Origin: an uncultured Ruminococcus sp. | Lineage (GTDB): Bacteria > Bacillota > Clostridia > Oscillospirales > Ruminococcaceae | DNA: 64,000 bases | Assembly: GCA_900543145.1 (NCBI GenBank) | Contig: UQPZ01000001.1 | Location: forward strand, 1 to 64,000 | Reading direction: 5' to 3' | The notes under the pieces: model-generated | Databases searched by the model: none | What the model was told of the DNA's origin: nothing | What the model saw: the letters and a program-made list of their open reading frames with translations, nothing else | Made by a program: the position numbers and the translations under genes | Shown: positions 17,145-25,867 of the stretch, in pieces | Layout of the letters: the number at the start of each line of letters is the position of its first letter | Position numbering within the stretch: the stretch's first letter is position 1

Positions 17145-17963
17145 ATGGAATGTCCGAAATGCAGAAAAACTGTCGGAGAACATGACGCCGTGTGCAGGAA
17201 CTGCGGTATTGCTCTGAGAGAGAAATCAAAAAAGACAAAAAGCTTAAAGGATTTTTTTAAAAAGAAACCAGACGGCGGAAAAGATGTTCCGCTGCTTGAA
17301 ACCTCGTCAGGCAGAAAAAGCTTTAGGAATATTGTAAACGGCAGGAACGAGGCAAAGATAAAGCTGGCATTTTTTATAGCGCTGGCAGTTCTTATTGTTG
17401 TTCTTATCTGGGTTTTTATTGTTCAGATCTCTGCAGATAAAGGAAGCAAGAAGGCTTTGGAGGCAGCAGAATTTATCGGAATGCCGCTTACGGAAGCCGA
17501 AAAGGATATGGAAATACATTTTAAGGATAATTCGGCTTTCGGGATACTGAACAGTGCGGCCGCTTTTGATTACATATATGAAAGCGAGGACGAATTACAG
17601 ATCGATGATATTACATATCCTGAATGGTCTGTGACTGTTTTTAAAGATACCTCGGACAATATTGACAGCGTTGTTTATACAAATTACAAGCTGCTGAAAA
17701 AGGACAGCAGGGGGGAAAAGCTTGATAAGCGTATAAATCTCGATAATTATGACAAGGGCGCACGTTACAGTTCCGTCGCTGACGATATAGGTCTTGATCC
17801 TTATAAGGTAGTTTACGGAAAAAGCAGCATAAGCTACGTTTATAAGTATTATTACACTGCCGCAAATTCCGATGCACAAAGCGTTCTGCTTACCGCAGTA
17901 TTTGACAATGACGGTAAATATCAGTATTATACGTCGCAGGACGTATATCCTCAGAACCTTTAA
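17145..17963 (+). CDS. Zinc-ribbon membrane protein of unknown function
   Basis: 272 residues. An N-terminal zinc ribbon has CPKC (Cys3, Cys6) and CRNC (Cys17, Cys20). A basic Lys-rich linker leads to one membrane helix at about 73-95 and a ~175-residue outer domain rich in Asp, Tyr and Ser. The outer domain has two similar-looking halves: around FIGMPLTEAEKDM and around SSVADDIGLDPYKVVYG. No named domain was recognised. It lies 140 bases before the PASTA pseudokinase, which also begins with a zinc ribbon. A shared envelope-sensing role is an inference from position and architecture. Confidence 0.75.
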   Translation: MECPKCRKTVGEHDAVCRNCGIALREKSKKTKSLKDFFKKKPDGGKDVPLLETSSGRKSFRNIVNGRNEAKIKLAFFIALAVLIVVLIWVFIVQISADKGSKKALEAAEFIGMPLTEAEKDMEIHFKDNSAFGILNSAAAFDYIYESEDELQIDDITYPEWSVTVFKDTSDNIDSVVYTNYKLLKKDSRGEKLDKRINLDNYDKGARYSSVADDIGLDPYKVVYGKSSISYVYKYYYTAANSDAQSVLLTAVFDNDGKYQYYTSQDVYPQNL

Positions 17964-18105
17964 GACCGTATCTCCGGCTCTGTAACAGTTGTTACAGAAA
18001 GAATACAAATTGTTTCACATTGTCTACAGATTATACTGTAATATTGACTTATCGTCAGAATGCTGATAATATAAATTGATGAATTATGAAAGAAGGAGGT
18101 TAAGT

Positions 18106-19929
18106 ATGGATACAAGTGTAAAATTATGTATGGGCTGTATGAACGAACTGGACGCAAACGGCGTATGTCATTACTGCAGCTATACGGACGATATGCCGCA
18201 TTTGCAGTCATACCTGGCTCCGAGAACGGTGCTTGACAACAGATATATAGTAGGCAAAATGCTTACCTATAACGGCGAGGGCGCTTCATATATATGCTAT
18301 GACACTATCAGAAAGACTAAAGCGGTAGTCCGAGAATATATGCCGGATACGCTATGCGAACGTGAGAGAGGATCTCAGAAACTTATAGTAAATGCCGATT
18401 GTCTTGCGAAATATAAAACCTATATGTCTGAATTTGCGGATATGAACAAGACTCTTTCGAGAATGAGAAACCTGAACCATATTTCTACGGCAATGGATAT
18501 GTTCGTAGAGAATAATACTACCTATGTTATTCTTGAATATGTAGAGGGAGTTTCACTCAAGAAGTTTTTGCAGTCAAATACCGGCTATCTGACGTGGAAT
18601 CAGGTGAAAAAGCTGTTTGTACCGCTTTTCACTACGCTGAGCATTATTCATAACGCAGGAATCATTCACAGGGGTATCTCACCTGAAAATATAATAGTTA
18701 CAACGGACGGCGAGCTGAAGCTGACGGGATTTTCAATAAGCTCTATCAGAACTTCAAATACCGGATTATCTCCTGAATTCTATTCTGGTTATACAGCTCC
18801 GGAACAATACTCCTCTCTTGAATATCAGGGAACTTGGACCGATGTTTACGCTGTTGCCGCCGTACTGTATCGGATACTTACCGGCTGTATTCCGCTTGAC
18901 GCAAATACCAGAATATATAACGACACTCTTATAGACGCCTGCCGTATCAATCCGAATGTCCCCGTACATATTTCAAATGTTATTGCCCGTGCAATGGCAG
19001 TAAAGGGCGAGGAGAGAATACAGTCAGTAAACGAGCTTGTAACAGAGCTTTTCAGCAAGCAGACGCATATTGAACATCAGAAGGGCGCGACCCAGACTAT
19101 CCCTATACAGAAGATAAATCAGAAAAGCCGCAGTCCTTCTTCGTCCGGCGCTAAAAAAAGCGAGGAACAGGAAAAGAAAACAAGTCCGGCAGTAATGGTG
19201 CTTGGCATCACAATACTTGTCGTATTTCTCGGACTGGGAGTTTTTCTGCTTTACCAGCTTCTCGGAACGCCGGAAGCTGACAGCAGGGATTCTGAGCCTG
19301 AGCTGTTTAATTCGATATATATAAGCGGAGGCGAACAGGATTCTTCATCTTTAAGCGATCAGGAATCCATTATAGCAGAAGAAAGCGATGCGGACGACGA
19401 ACATCCCTACGGAACGGGTTCTATTATGCCTGATCTGGTTGGAATGAGATATAAAACCGTTGTAGATGAGCTTGGAAGCGATTTTAATATAAGGGCTGAA
19501 TATTTTTATTCTGATACTGAAGAAAAAGGAATTATTACGGAGCAGAGTATTCCTGAAGGAAGCGAATACGGCCGTGAGCTTAAAAACGAGCTTGTGCTTA
19601 AAGTATGCAAGGGAACTGAAAATGTTCCTGTTCCTGATTATTCCGGACTTTCATATAAGGATTATTCAGCGATCCTTGATTCGCTGGATATAAAATACAA
19701 AAAAGTTGAGGTCGCGACCTCCAGGGTAACGGTCGGATATGTTGTATCTACAGATATAGGAGTCGGCTATAATATTAACGTAAAGAAAGGCGAGACCTTA
19801 ACGGTAGAGGTATCAATAGGTATGCCTCAGACAAGCAGTGCGTCGGTTTCTTCCGGTCAGGATTCAAAAACTGAAAGCTCTTCGGCAAATGACAGCCGTC
19901 AGTCTGATGATACTGAGAATGATAGCTGA
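18106..19929 (+). CDS. Membrane PASTA-domain protein with a catalytically degenerate kinase domain (pseudokinase)
   Basis: 607 residues, starting at 18106 after AAGGAGG. Order: zinc ribbon (Cys8, Cys11, Cys21, Cys24), kinase-like domain about 45-318, linker, membrane helix about 361-384, Ser/Asp-rich stretch, then two PASTA repeats (about 440-503 and 507-572) outside the cell, which in PknB-type kinases bind muropeptides. The fold signatures LEYVEGVSLKKFL, SPENIIV, TAPEQYSS and TDVYAVAAVLYRILTG are intact. Three catalytic positions are not: the VAIK-type Lys is Arg76 (AVVREYMP), HRD is HRG (Gly190), and DFG is GFS (Gly208). The glycine loop is also weakened (NGEGASY). It is therefore more likely a muropeptide sensor or scaffold than an active kinase. 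Confidence 0.88.
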   Translation: MDTSVKLCMGCMNELDANGVCHYCSYTDDMPHLQSYLAPRTVLDNRYIVGKMLTYNGEGASYICYDTIRKTKAVVREYMPDTLCERERGSQKLIVNADCLAKYKTYMSEFADMNKTLSRMRNLNHISTAMDMFVENNTTYVILEYVEGVSLKKFLQSNTGYLTWNQVKKLFVPLFTTLSIIHNAGIIHRGISPENIIVTTDGELKLTGFSISSIRTSNTGLSPEFYSGYTAPEQYSSLEYQGTWTDVYAVAAVLYRILTGCIPLDANTRIYNDTLIDACRINPNVPVHISNVIARAMAVKGEERIQSVNELVTELFSKQTHIEHQKGATQTIPIQKINQKSRSPSSSGAKKSEEQEKKTSPAVMVLGITILVVFLGLGVFLLYQLLGTPEADSRDSEPELFNSIYISGGEQDSSSLSDQESIIAEESDADDEHPYGTGSIMPDLVGMRYKTVVDELGSDFNIRAEYFYSDTEEKGIITEQSIPEGSEYGRELKNELVLKVCKGTENVPVPDYSGLSYKDYSAILDSLDIKYKKVEVATSRVTVGYVVSTDIGVGYNINVKKGETLTVEVSIGMPQTSSASVSSGQDSKTESSSANDSRQSDDTENDS

Positions 19930-19990
19930 CGATAATTTGGCAGGACTTACGAAAACGTTTAAAATTTTATTAACTGATAATGTAAAGCCC

Positions 19991-20019
19991 TTGACAATGT
20001 CGGGGCTTTATGCTATGAT
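19991..20019 (+). promoter_or_regulatory. Promoter of pfkA
   Basis: TTGACA (19991-19996), 17 bases, TATGAT (20014-20019), with an upstream TGC. TAAAGCCC and GGGGCTTTA around the -35 can also pair and may act as a weak terminator for the gene before. Confidence 0.7.
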
Positions 20020-20095
20020 ATTTAAAGTTTAGCGGAATATATTATTGTGGAATATCTTGCAGATATAAGATATCCATTTATTTGGAGGAATAGTT

Positions 20096-21058
20096 ATGGC
20101 TAAGAAAATTGGTGTATTGACAAGCGGCGGTGACGCACCCGGAATGAACGCTGCTGTTCGCGCCGTGGCAAGAGCTGCGCTTCAGAAAGGAATGGAGGTT
20201 GTCGGTATCCGCAGGGGATATGTCGGTCTTCTTAACGGCGATGTTATTGAAATGAACGCAAGAACTGTTTCAGGGATCATTCAGAGGGGCGGTACTTGTC
20301 TGTATACTGCAAGATGTCCTGAATTCCGTAATATTGAGGGAGTTAAAAAAGGCGTTGAGAAATGCAACGAAATGGGTCTTGACGGAATCGTAGTTATCGG
20401 CGGCGACGGCTCATTCAGAGGTGCGGGAGATCTGTCTTCTCTCGGGATTCCGTGTATAGGAATACCAGGTACGATAGATAATGATATTCAGTGCACGGAA
20501 TATACGATAGGCTATGATACAGCTATGAATACAGCTATGGAAATGATAGATAAGATCCGTGATACCGCTCAGTCCCATGACAGATGCTCGGTTGTTGAGG
20601 TAATGGGAAGAAAGGCCGGATATATCGCTATAAACGTAGGTATGGCGGTAGGAGCTGAAGCTGTTATTACCCTTGAGAGAGATTATGATCTTGACGCAAT
20701 TGCAGCAAATATGCTTAAAACTAAAAAAAGCGGTAAAACGCATTTTATCGTAGTAGTAGCCGAAGGAGTAGGTCAGTCTGAGAATATTGCCAGAACGCTT
20801 CAGGAAATGACTGGAATAGAGTCCAGGGTAACTGTTCTCGGTCATGTTCAAAGAGGAGGTTCTCCTACTGTAAGAGATCGTGTAATGGCAACGGTTATGG
20901 GTTATCATGCAGTTGAACTTCTTGAGCAGGGAATCGGAAACAGGATCGTCGGACTGAAAGACGGCAAGGTTTATGATGTAGACATTCAGGAGGGACTTGC
21001 AATGAAAAAGCCTTTCCTGGACGAAAGATACGATATTCTTAATAAAACAGCTTTTTGA
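20096..21058 (+). CDS. pfkA: ATP-dependent 6-phosphofructokinase
   Basis: 320 residues, the normal bacterial size. It phosphorylates fructose 6-phosphate to fructose 1,6-bisphosphate, the committed step of glycolysis, as a cytosolic tetramer. TSGGDAPGMNAAVR holds the ATP loop; GGDGSFRGA, with Gly at the usual ATP-PFK position rather than the Asp of pyrophosphate enzymes, indicates ATP use; GIPGTIDNDI has the catalytic Asp; MGRKAGYIA and GGSPTVRDR bind substrate. TTTGGAGG precedes the ATG. It is monocistronic with its own promoter and terminator. Confidence 0.96.
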   Translation: MAKKIGVLTSGGDAPGMNAAVRAVARAALQKGMEVVGIRRGYVGLLNGDVIEMNARTVSGIIQRGGTCLYTARCPEFRNIEGVKKGVEKCNEMGLDGIVVIGGDGSFRGAGDLSSLGIPCIGIPGTIDNDIQCTEYTIGYDTAMNTAMEMIDKIRDTAQSHDRCSVVEVMGRKAGYIAINVGMAVGAEAVITLERDYDLDAIAANMLKTKKSGKTHFIVVVAEGVGQSENIARTLQEMTGIESRVTVLGHVQRGGSPTVRDRVMATVMGYHAVELLEQGIGNRIVGLKDGKVYDVDIQEGLAMKKPFLDERYDILNKTAF

Positions 21059-21087
21059 TCAAGGCGATTATTTACAATTGAATATAC

Positions 21088-21119
21088 GGCTGTCCGTAAA
21101 TTTTTTCATACGGACAGCT
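21088..21119 (+). terminator. Terminator of pfkA
   Basis: GCTGTCCGTA pairs with TACGGACAGC. The T-run lies partly in the loop and only a short T stretch follows, so efficiency is uncertain. Confidence 0.6.
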
Positions 21120-21127
21120 TGCATATT

Positions 21128-21236
21128 ACAGAGTAGAGATCTGTGCGTTAAGTGCCTGAGGGACGGGGAGTTGCCATCAGGACGAAAAGGGTCGGCGTAA
21201 AGCTCAGCCCTTGCGGTATAGATTTCGCATCCCGCT
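21128..21236 (+). ncRNA. Tetrahydrofolate (THF) riboswitch
   Basis: The stretch matches the THF aptamer consensus: GAGTAGA near the 5' side, GCGTTAAGTGCC, GGACGGGGAGTTGCC, then GGACGAAA and the 3' part GCGGTATAGATTTCGCAT-CCGCT. It lies directly before a FolT-like transporter, the classic target. A short hairpin TTATGC/GCATAA followed by six T (21270-21290) lies between aptamer and gene and could be the expression platform; sequestration of the AAGGAGG site is the alternative. Folate binding would lower folT expression. Confidence 0.88.
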
Positions 21237-21346
21237 GAATGTGTAATTTGAGAGCTTTTCATTCTCCGGTTATGCACAGCATAATTTTTTCGGATCGGCA
21301 AGTATAACGCCGTTCCGTCGCTCAGTCATAAAAAGGAGGTATATTT

Positions 21347-21979
21347 ATGAAGAGCTTTTTTTCTATGTTTCTGAAATCTGCAAAAGAGTTCAGAAGTATC
21401 AAATGCCTGTCGGTCACAGGCGTATTTATTGCAATTTCAATGATCATTGAAATGTATTCTATCGATCTGCAATTCGTAAAGATAAACTTTGCTTTTCTTG
21501 CGATCGCAGTTATCGGTATGCTGTTCGGCCCGGCAGTCGGTCTTTTTGCCGGATTTGCCTGTGATATAGTCGGTTTTATGGTACATCCGTCCGGCGGATT
21601 CCTGCCGGCGTATGTGCTGGTAGGCGGGCTTCAGGGGTTAATTTACGGTTTATGCCTGTATCATAAGGCTGATGATCACAGTATTATGTTCGTGAATAAT
21701 GCTTCAGGGAAGTCGCGCGATATGACACTATATCTGAGAGCCGTTCTGGCAAGACTTCTGGATGTTATAGTTATTAATCTGCTTATTCAGACAAAGCTTA
21801 ATCTTCATTACGGCTTTATTCCTCAGGAAGCTTACGGCGCTGCTGTAATAAGCCGAGTTGCAAAGAATGTTATCGAGCTGTGTGCCGACCTGCCGCTGCT
21901 GTTTATACTTCTCCCCATTGCATTGGCGGTTTATAAGCGTTCTTATTCACATAAACGTGCTTCTGCGGAACAAAGCTAG
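21347..21979 (+). CDS. folT: ECF transporter S component for folate
   Basis: 210 residues with about six membrane helices. It is the substrate-binding membrane subunit that captures folate and works with the shared EcfA/EcfA'/EcfT energising module encoded elsewhere. Family features are AIAVIGMLFGPAVGLFAGF, the HPSGGFLPAYVLVGGLQGLIYG segment and VLARLLDVIVINLL. The short polar loop after helix 4 and the C-terminal Arg/Lys tail are typical. AAAGGAGG precedes the ATG. The THF riboswitch upstream makes folate much the most likely substrate. Confidence 0.87.
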   Translation: MKSFFSMFLKSAKEFRSIKCLSVTGVFIAISMIIEMYSIDLQFVKINFAFLAIAVIGMLFGPAVGLFAGFACDIVGFMVHPSGGFLPAYVLVGGLQGLIYGLCLYHKADDHSIMFVNNASGKSRDMTLYLRAVLARLLDVIVINLLIQTKLNLHYGFIPQEAYGAAVISRVAKNVIELCADLPLLFILLPIALAVYKRSYSHKRASAEQS

Positions 21980-21999
21980 CAGTTAATATTGAGTTTATG

Positions 22000-22034
22000 A
22001 AGCGGTGGTATTTTATATATCGCCGCTTATTTTA
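22000..22034 (+). terminator. Possible terminator of folT
   Basis: AAGCGG pairs with CCGCTT around an AT-rich loop and a T-rich tail follows. Confidence 0.5.
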
Positions 22035-22091
22035 AAATTTATATGTTTATACTTGAAATAAAAGCCGAAATGTAGTATAATAAAATTAATA

Positions 22092-22152
22092 AGGTATGTT
22101 TCTGTCGGAGCTTTCAAGCAGAAATGGCAGATGCTGATCTTCTTAAATACCT
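22092..22152 (+). ncRNA. Compact three-way-junction RNA candidate in the proC leader
   Basis: AGGTAT (22092-22097) pairs with ATACCT (22147-22152). Inside, TTTCTG (22099) pairs with CAGAAA (22124), and AGAT (22129) pairs with ATCT (22140). This gives a 61-nt junction ending 28 bases before proC. It matches no riboswitch class I can name, and the helices are short. Confidence 0.3.
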
Positions 22153-22179
22153 GAATATATTCTGAAAGGTCTTGTTATA

Positions 22180-22980
22180 ATGATCAATGTAGGTTTTATC
22201 GGAGCGGGTAATATGGGATATGCTATAATGAAAGGAATATTCCAGAGCGATATGAAGGAGAATATTCGTATTTATGCTTTTGATAAATATGAGCCTTCTC
22301 TTGAAAGACTTAAAGATCTTGGAGTTGTCAGCTGCGAAAGCGGCGTTAAGGTTACTGAAAGCTCTGATTATATTTTTCTTGCTGTAAAGCCTCAGCAGCT
22401 TGACGAGGTGCTTGAAGAAATTGCGGGAGCGGTCGACGGTAATACGGTTCTGGTTTCAATATGCGCCGGGATCACCGATGATTATATTGCCTCTAAAACG
22501 ATTTCGGGTGCAAAGGTAGTGCTTGTTATGCCTAATACGCCCTTGCTGCTCGGAGAGGGAGCTACGGCGCTGTCGAGATCTGAAAGCGTTACTGATGAGG
22601 AATTCGAGCTTGTATGCCAGATCTTCGGCTCATGCGGTACATATGCCGTTATTCCAAAGGACAAAATGAAGGAGATAATCGCCATAAACGGTTCATCACC
22701 CGCATTTATATATCTGTATGCAAAGGCTTTCACGGAATACGGTAAGTCGGCAGGACTTGAAGAGGAGGTTGTAAAGTCATTATTTGCAAAGAGCCTTATA
22801 GGTTCTGCAAAGATGATAACCGACAGCGGATATACTCTAGATGAGCTTATTACTATGGTATCGTCAAAGGGCGGAACTACTATTGCGGGACTTGATAAGC
22901 TGCGTGAGGGAAAGCTTGAGCAGACGGTTGAGAGCTGCTGTAAGGCGTGTACCCGACGTGCGTATGAGCTTTCTAAGTAA
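22180..22980 (+). CDS. proC: Pyrroline-5-carboxylate reductase
   Basis: 266 residues, normal for ProC. It reduces 1-pyrroline-5-carboxylate to proline with NAD(P)H in the cytosol. GFIGAGNMGYAIMKG is the Rossmann motif. FLAVKPQQLDEVLEEI, VLVMPNTPLLLGEGATAL and NGSSPAFIYLYAKAF follow in the expected order. The C-terminal domain has KGGTTIAGLDKLREGKLE, the family signature. GAAAGG precedes the ATG. The leader contains the three-way-junction candidate. The SpoIIM-like gene starts 53 bases after its stop, so both may be co-transcribed. Confidence 0.95.
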   Translation: MINVGFIGAGNMGYAIMKGIFQSDMKENIRIYAFDKYEPSLERLKDLGVVSCESGVKVTESSDYIFLAVKPQQLDEVLEEIAGAVDGNTVLVSICAGITDDYIASKTISGAKVVLVMPNTPLLLGEGATALSRSESVTDEEFELVCQIFGSCGTYAVIPKDKMKEIIAINGSSPAFIYLYAKAFTEYGKSAGLEEEVVKSLFAKSLIGSAKMITDSGYTLDELITMVSSKGGTTIAGLDKLREGKLEQTVESCCKACTRRAYELSK

Positions 22981-23033
22981 TTATATCAAAATACACGGCA
23001 TATACTTTACAAAAAGTATATGGAGTGATGTAT

Positions 23034-23639
23034 ATGCAAAAGCAAAGGACAAGCGGTTCGGTCATACGTAAAAACAGCTTTTTTGCCTTTCTTGTCGGTG
23101 CGGTGCTTTTGGGAGTCGTACTGGGAACAATGGCTTACTGTTTTATGAGCGGGGATTTTTTAGATCAACTTTCTCTGGCGCAGGAGAACTTTCTTGATGT
23201 AAGGCGAAACTCGGATTTTGCGGTCGTACTGATGAAATCGCTGTCGGCTTCGACAATGTTTCTAGGAGCTGTGTTCATTCTGGGTTTTTCAGCAATCGCT
23301 CAGCCAGTTGAAATAGCGGTCTTGGTTATCAGAGGAATGGGTCTGGGAGTAACAATGGCTCAGGTTTATTCACAGTGCGGAAAAACCGGAATACTGACCT
23401 GTGCTGTTCTTATAGTTCCGGCTGCGGTTATTTCCTCATATGCGCTGATAGTCGGTACAAGAGAGGCGCTGTCGATGTCCAATCTGCTTATGACCAATTC
23501 ACTGTCTGACAGACCGTCCGACGGAATGCTGAGCGCAGTAAAGCTTTACGGAACTAAATTTCTTGTGCTGGAAGCGGTTTCAGCTGTTTCTGCGGCGGTT
23601 GACTGTCTGTGTTCAGTAATTTTTGCCGGGAAGTTTTAA
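23034..23639 (+). CDS. SpoIIM-like membrane protein
   Basis: 201 residues with about five membrane helices. The ATG at 23034 was chosen because GGAG lies eight bases before it; GTG 23025 and ATG 23028 are too close to that site. The pattern FLGAVFILGFSAIAQPVEIAVLVIRGMGLG matches the stage II sporulation protein M / DUF95 family, in which SpoIIM joins the DMP complex that remodels septal peptidoglycan during engulfment. SpoIID and SpoIIP are not in view. Whether it serves sporulation or another envelope process here is not shown by the sequence. Confidence 0.65.
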   Translation: MQKQRTSGSVIRKNSFFAFLVGAVLLGVVLGTMAYCFMSGDFLDQLSLAQENFLDVRRNSDFAVVLMKSLSASTMFLGAVFILGFSAIAQPVEIAVLVIRGMGLGVTMAQVYSQCGKTGILTCAVLIVPAAVISSYALIVGTREALSMSNLLMTNSLSDRPSDGMLSAVKLYGTKFLVLEAVSAVSAAVDCLCSVIFAGKF

Positions 23640-23679
23640 AGGTTATTATAAAGGATTATTAATTTAAAGGAGCGTAAAA

Positions 23680-24567
23680 ATGGCGTTGTTCGGAAATTTT
23701 GATCAGCCGGGAAGAGGTATTCCCAAAGCACCTGTGGAAAAGAAAGGTATATTTAAATTCTTTGAAATTTACGGCAGAAAATGCTGGAAGCTTATGGGGC
23801 TGAATGTTCTTTATTTTATGTTTTTTGTTCCTGCGCTGTTTGCAGGCTGGCTTTCATTCAAGCTTAACAGTTATGCTCCTTACTGTCTGGCGCTTATAAC
23901 CGTTGCATGCTTCGGACCGGCTACAGCCGCTATGACTAAAGTTACCAGAAATTATTCTCAGGAGCGTAATGCTTTTATTTTTTCCGATTTTATAGAAGCT
24001 TTTAAGAAGTGTTTTAAGCAGAGCTTCGCTATGGGAATTATAGATTCGGTTTTTGTTATAGGCTTTTCTGTAGCTATTCCGACCTATAAAAACTGGGCGG
24101 AAAATAATTCTGCTATGTATGTGCCTTTTATAATTTGCCTCAGCTGTCTTATCGTATTTTTTATGATGCATTTTTATATTTACCTGATGATAGTATCTAC
24201 TAATCTGAGGCTCAGACAGATCATGAAAAATGCTTTTTTCCTCGTAAGTCTGGGTGTAAAGAACAGTATCTATACTCTTCTTGTATGGATAGTTATTGTA
24301 TTTTCTGTAGCTGCGCTGATTCCGTATTCACTTTTTATACTGCCGTTCTGGCCTTTGTCTTTTATAAACTTTGTTACCTCTTTCAACTGCTATCCGGTCA
24401 TAAGAAAGCACGTTATTCAGCCTTACTATGACGCTAAGGGAGAAAGCAATCCTGAATTTGACTATCTGAAATCAAAACCGGAAGAAGCCGTATTTGAGGA
24501 TAAGCCGGAACTGGAGCAGAAACCTGCGGAAAAGCAGAACAAGAAACGCGGAAAAACTATTTCATAG
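23680..24567 (+). CDS. DUF624 (YesL-like) membrane protein
   Basis: 295 residues with about six membrane helices and a charged C-terminal tail. DUF624 proteins are membrane proteins often found beside carbohydrate ABC transporters; their function is unknown. The family pattern is visible: WKLMGLNVLYFMFFVP near the start, CFGPATAAMTKVTRNYSQ (about 84-101) and FSDFIEAFKKCFKQS. GGAGCG precedes the ATG. The N-terminal LFGNFDQPGRGIPK is a common start in this family in Ruminococcaceae. It lies 40 bases after the SpoIIM-like gene and ends at a strong terminator. Confidence 0.72.
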   Translation: MALFGNFDQPGRGIPKAPVEKKGIFKFFEIYGRKCWKLMGLNVLYFMFFVPALFAGWLSFKLNSYAPYCLALITVACFGPATAAMTKVTRNYSQERNAFIFSDFIEAFKKCFKQSFAMGIIDSVFVIGFSVAIPTYKNWAENNSAMYVPFIICLSCLIVFFMMHFYIYLMIVSTNLRLRQIMKNAFFLVSLGVKNSIYTLLVWIVIVFSVAALIPYSLFILPFWPLSFINFVTSFNCYPVIRKHVIQPYYDAKGESNPEFDYLKSKPEEAVFEDKPELEQKPAEKQNKKRGKTIS

Positions 24568-24570
24568 TAG

Positions 24571-24612
24571 AAAATCGTATCAGTTCAGCAGTGAACCGAT
24601 ACGATTTTTTTA
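24571..24612. terminator. Terminator after the DUF624 gene, shared with mscS
   Basis: AAAATCGTATC-GTTCA pairs with TGAAC-GATACGATTTT, with T runs, between two convergent genes. Confidence 0.9.
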
Positions 24613-24626
24613 TCTGTAAAGTATAA

Positions 24627-25433
24627 TTATTTTTCAATACCGCTGACGTGAACATCGAGCTGATCATAAGGGATACTGATTCCTTCCTCGTCGAATCTGT
24701 CCTTGACTAGTTCGAGAAGACGGTAATTCAGCGGCCAGTAATCCTCTGATTTTACCCATACTCTCATAAGTATCTTGATAGCGCTTGCGCTGTGCTCGCA
24801 CATTACTACTTTAGGCGGCTCCGGCTCAGAAAGCGCCATTGGTTCGTCTTTCAGCAATTCGCTTATTGCGTTTACCGCTTTTTTATAATCAGCGTTGTAG
24901 TCTACCGAAAAATACATATCAAGACGCCTGTAATCTTCCTGTGTATAATTTATTATCGTTGCATTGGCGACAGTACCGTTAGGTATAAGAACAGCTTTAT
25001 TGTCTATAGTAAGCAAACGGGTATAAAGAATAGTAATAGCATTTACAGTACCGGTAACATTGTTAAGTTCGACGAAGTCTCCGCAGCGGAAGGGGTGTGT
25101 AAACATAATTATAAACCCGCCGGCTACGTTTGAAAGGCTGTTCTGAAGCGCCAGGCCTATTGCCAGTCCGGCAGCGCTCAGAGTAGCTATGATCGATGTC
25201 ATTGGTACGTTCAGCTTGGAAAGAGATATTATTACTACCAGTATGTATAACAACGGTTTAACAAGCGAGATAAGAAACGTATGTGCAGTGGGGTCTACAC
25301 GGCTTCTTTTCAGGGCCTTGGTCATTATTCTGATAATAATTTTTGTTATCAACACGCCTAAAATGAAAATTATCACAGCAGACAGCAGCTCCGGAGCAAA
25401 ATCTTTTAGCTTATTAAGCATATGTTCTCCCAT
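24627..25433 (-). CDS. mscS: Small-conductance mechanosensitive channel
   Basis: 268 residues, near the E. coli MscS length. It opens on membrane tension and releases solutes after osmotic downshock. Three N-terminal membrane helices span about 12-110. The pore helix TM3 holds GLAIGLALQNSLSNVAGGF, with the Gly/Ala packing typical of MscS, and HPFRCGDFVELNN begins the beta domain. The cytoplasmic cage domain follows, with LLTIDNKAVLIPNGTVANATI. AGAGGAG precedes the ATG. It is a single-gene unit on the minus strand. Confidence 0.92.
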   Translation of the reverse strand: MGEHMLNKLKDFAPELLSAVIIFILGVLITKIIIRIMTKALKRSRVDPTAHTFLISLVKPLLYILVVIISLSKLNVPMTSIIATLSAAGLAIGLALQNSLSNVAGGFIIMFTHPFRCGDFVELNNVTGTVNAITILYTRLLTIDNKAVLIPNGTVANATIINYTQEDYRRLDMYFSVDYNADYKKAVNAISELLKDEPMALSEPEPPKVVMCEHSASAIKILMRVWVKSEDYWPLNYRLLELVKDRFDEEGISIPYDQLDVHVSGIEK

Positions 25434-25751
25434 AAATACAACTCCTCTTTGGTCAGAATTTTGTTTTCGCTAAAAACAGTATAGCATATTTCATCTATTT
25501 TGCAAAGACCTAATTGTAAAATTGCAAGTAAATCAATTTCTTAAATATGCAATAAAAATCAATTGAATTTCAGCGGAAAGCAGACAGCTAAATTTATTCG
25601 TTAGTAAAACAGCAACTAAATCGATACTTGTTCAAATAAATTTATTACTGTGTAAAATTGCGGAAAGTAAATACGACTTTAATTCATAAATAATCACTAA
25701 AAAATTAGATTAATTTAAAACTTTTTTATCTAAAAAATATGTGACGGGGTC

Positions 25752-25780
25752 TTGTAATCTGTGTGATAATAGTGTATAAT
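25752..25780 (+). promoter_or_regulatory. Promoter of oadG-oadB
   Basis: TTGTAA (25752-25757), 17 bases, TATAAT (25775-25780). The rest of the 434-bp gap 25434-25867 is AT-rich and shows no gene or clear structure. Confidence 0.65.
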
Positions 25781-25867
25781 AAATAGTAATTGATATATTG
25801 ATGAGGACATTAATCTGCAATGTTTTGCTTAATGCGCCTTAAATTTCAAAAAAGGAGAAACTATACT

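Noticed and set aside
7727..19929. PP2C gene and PASTA protein treated as one signalling operon
   Set aside because: They are 9.4 kb apart with several oppositely oriented genes between them, so only a functional link could be proposed, not an operon.
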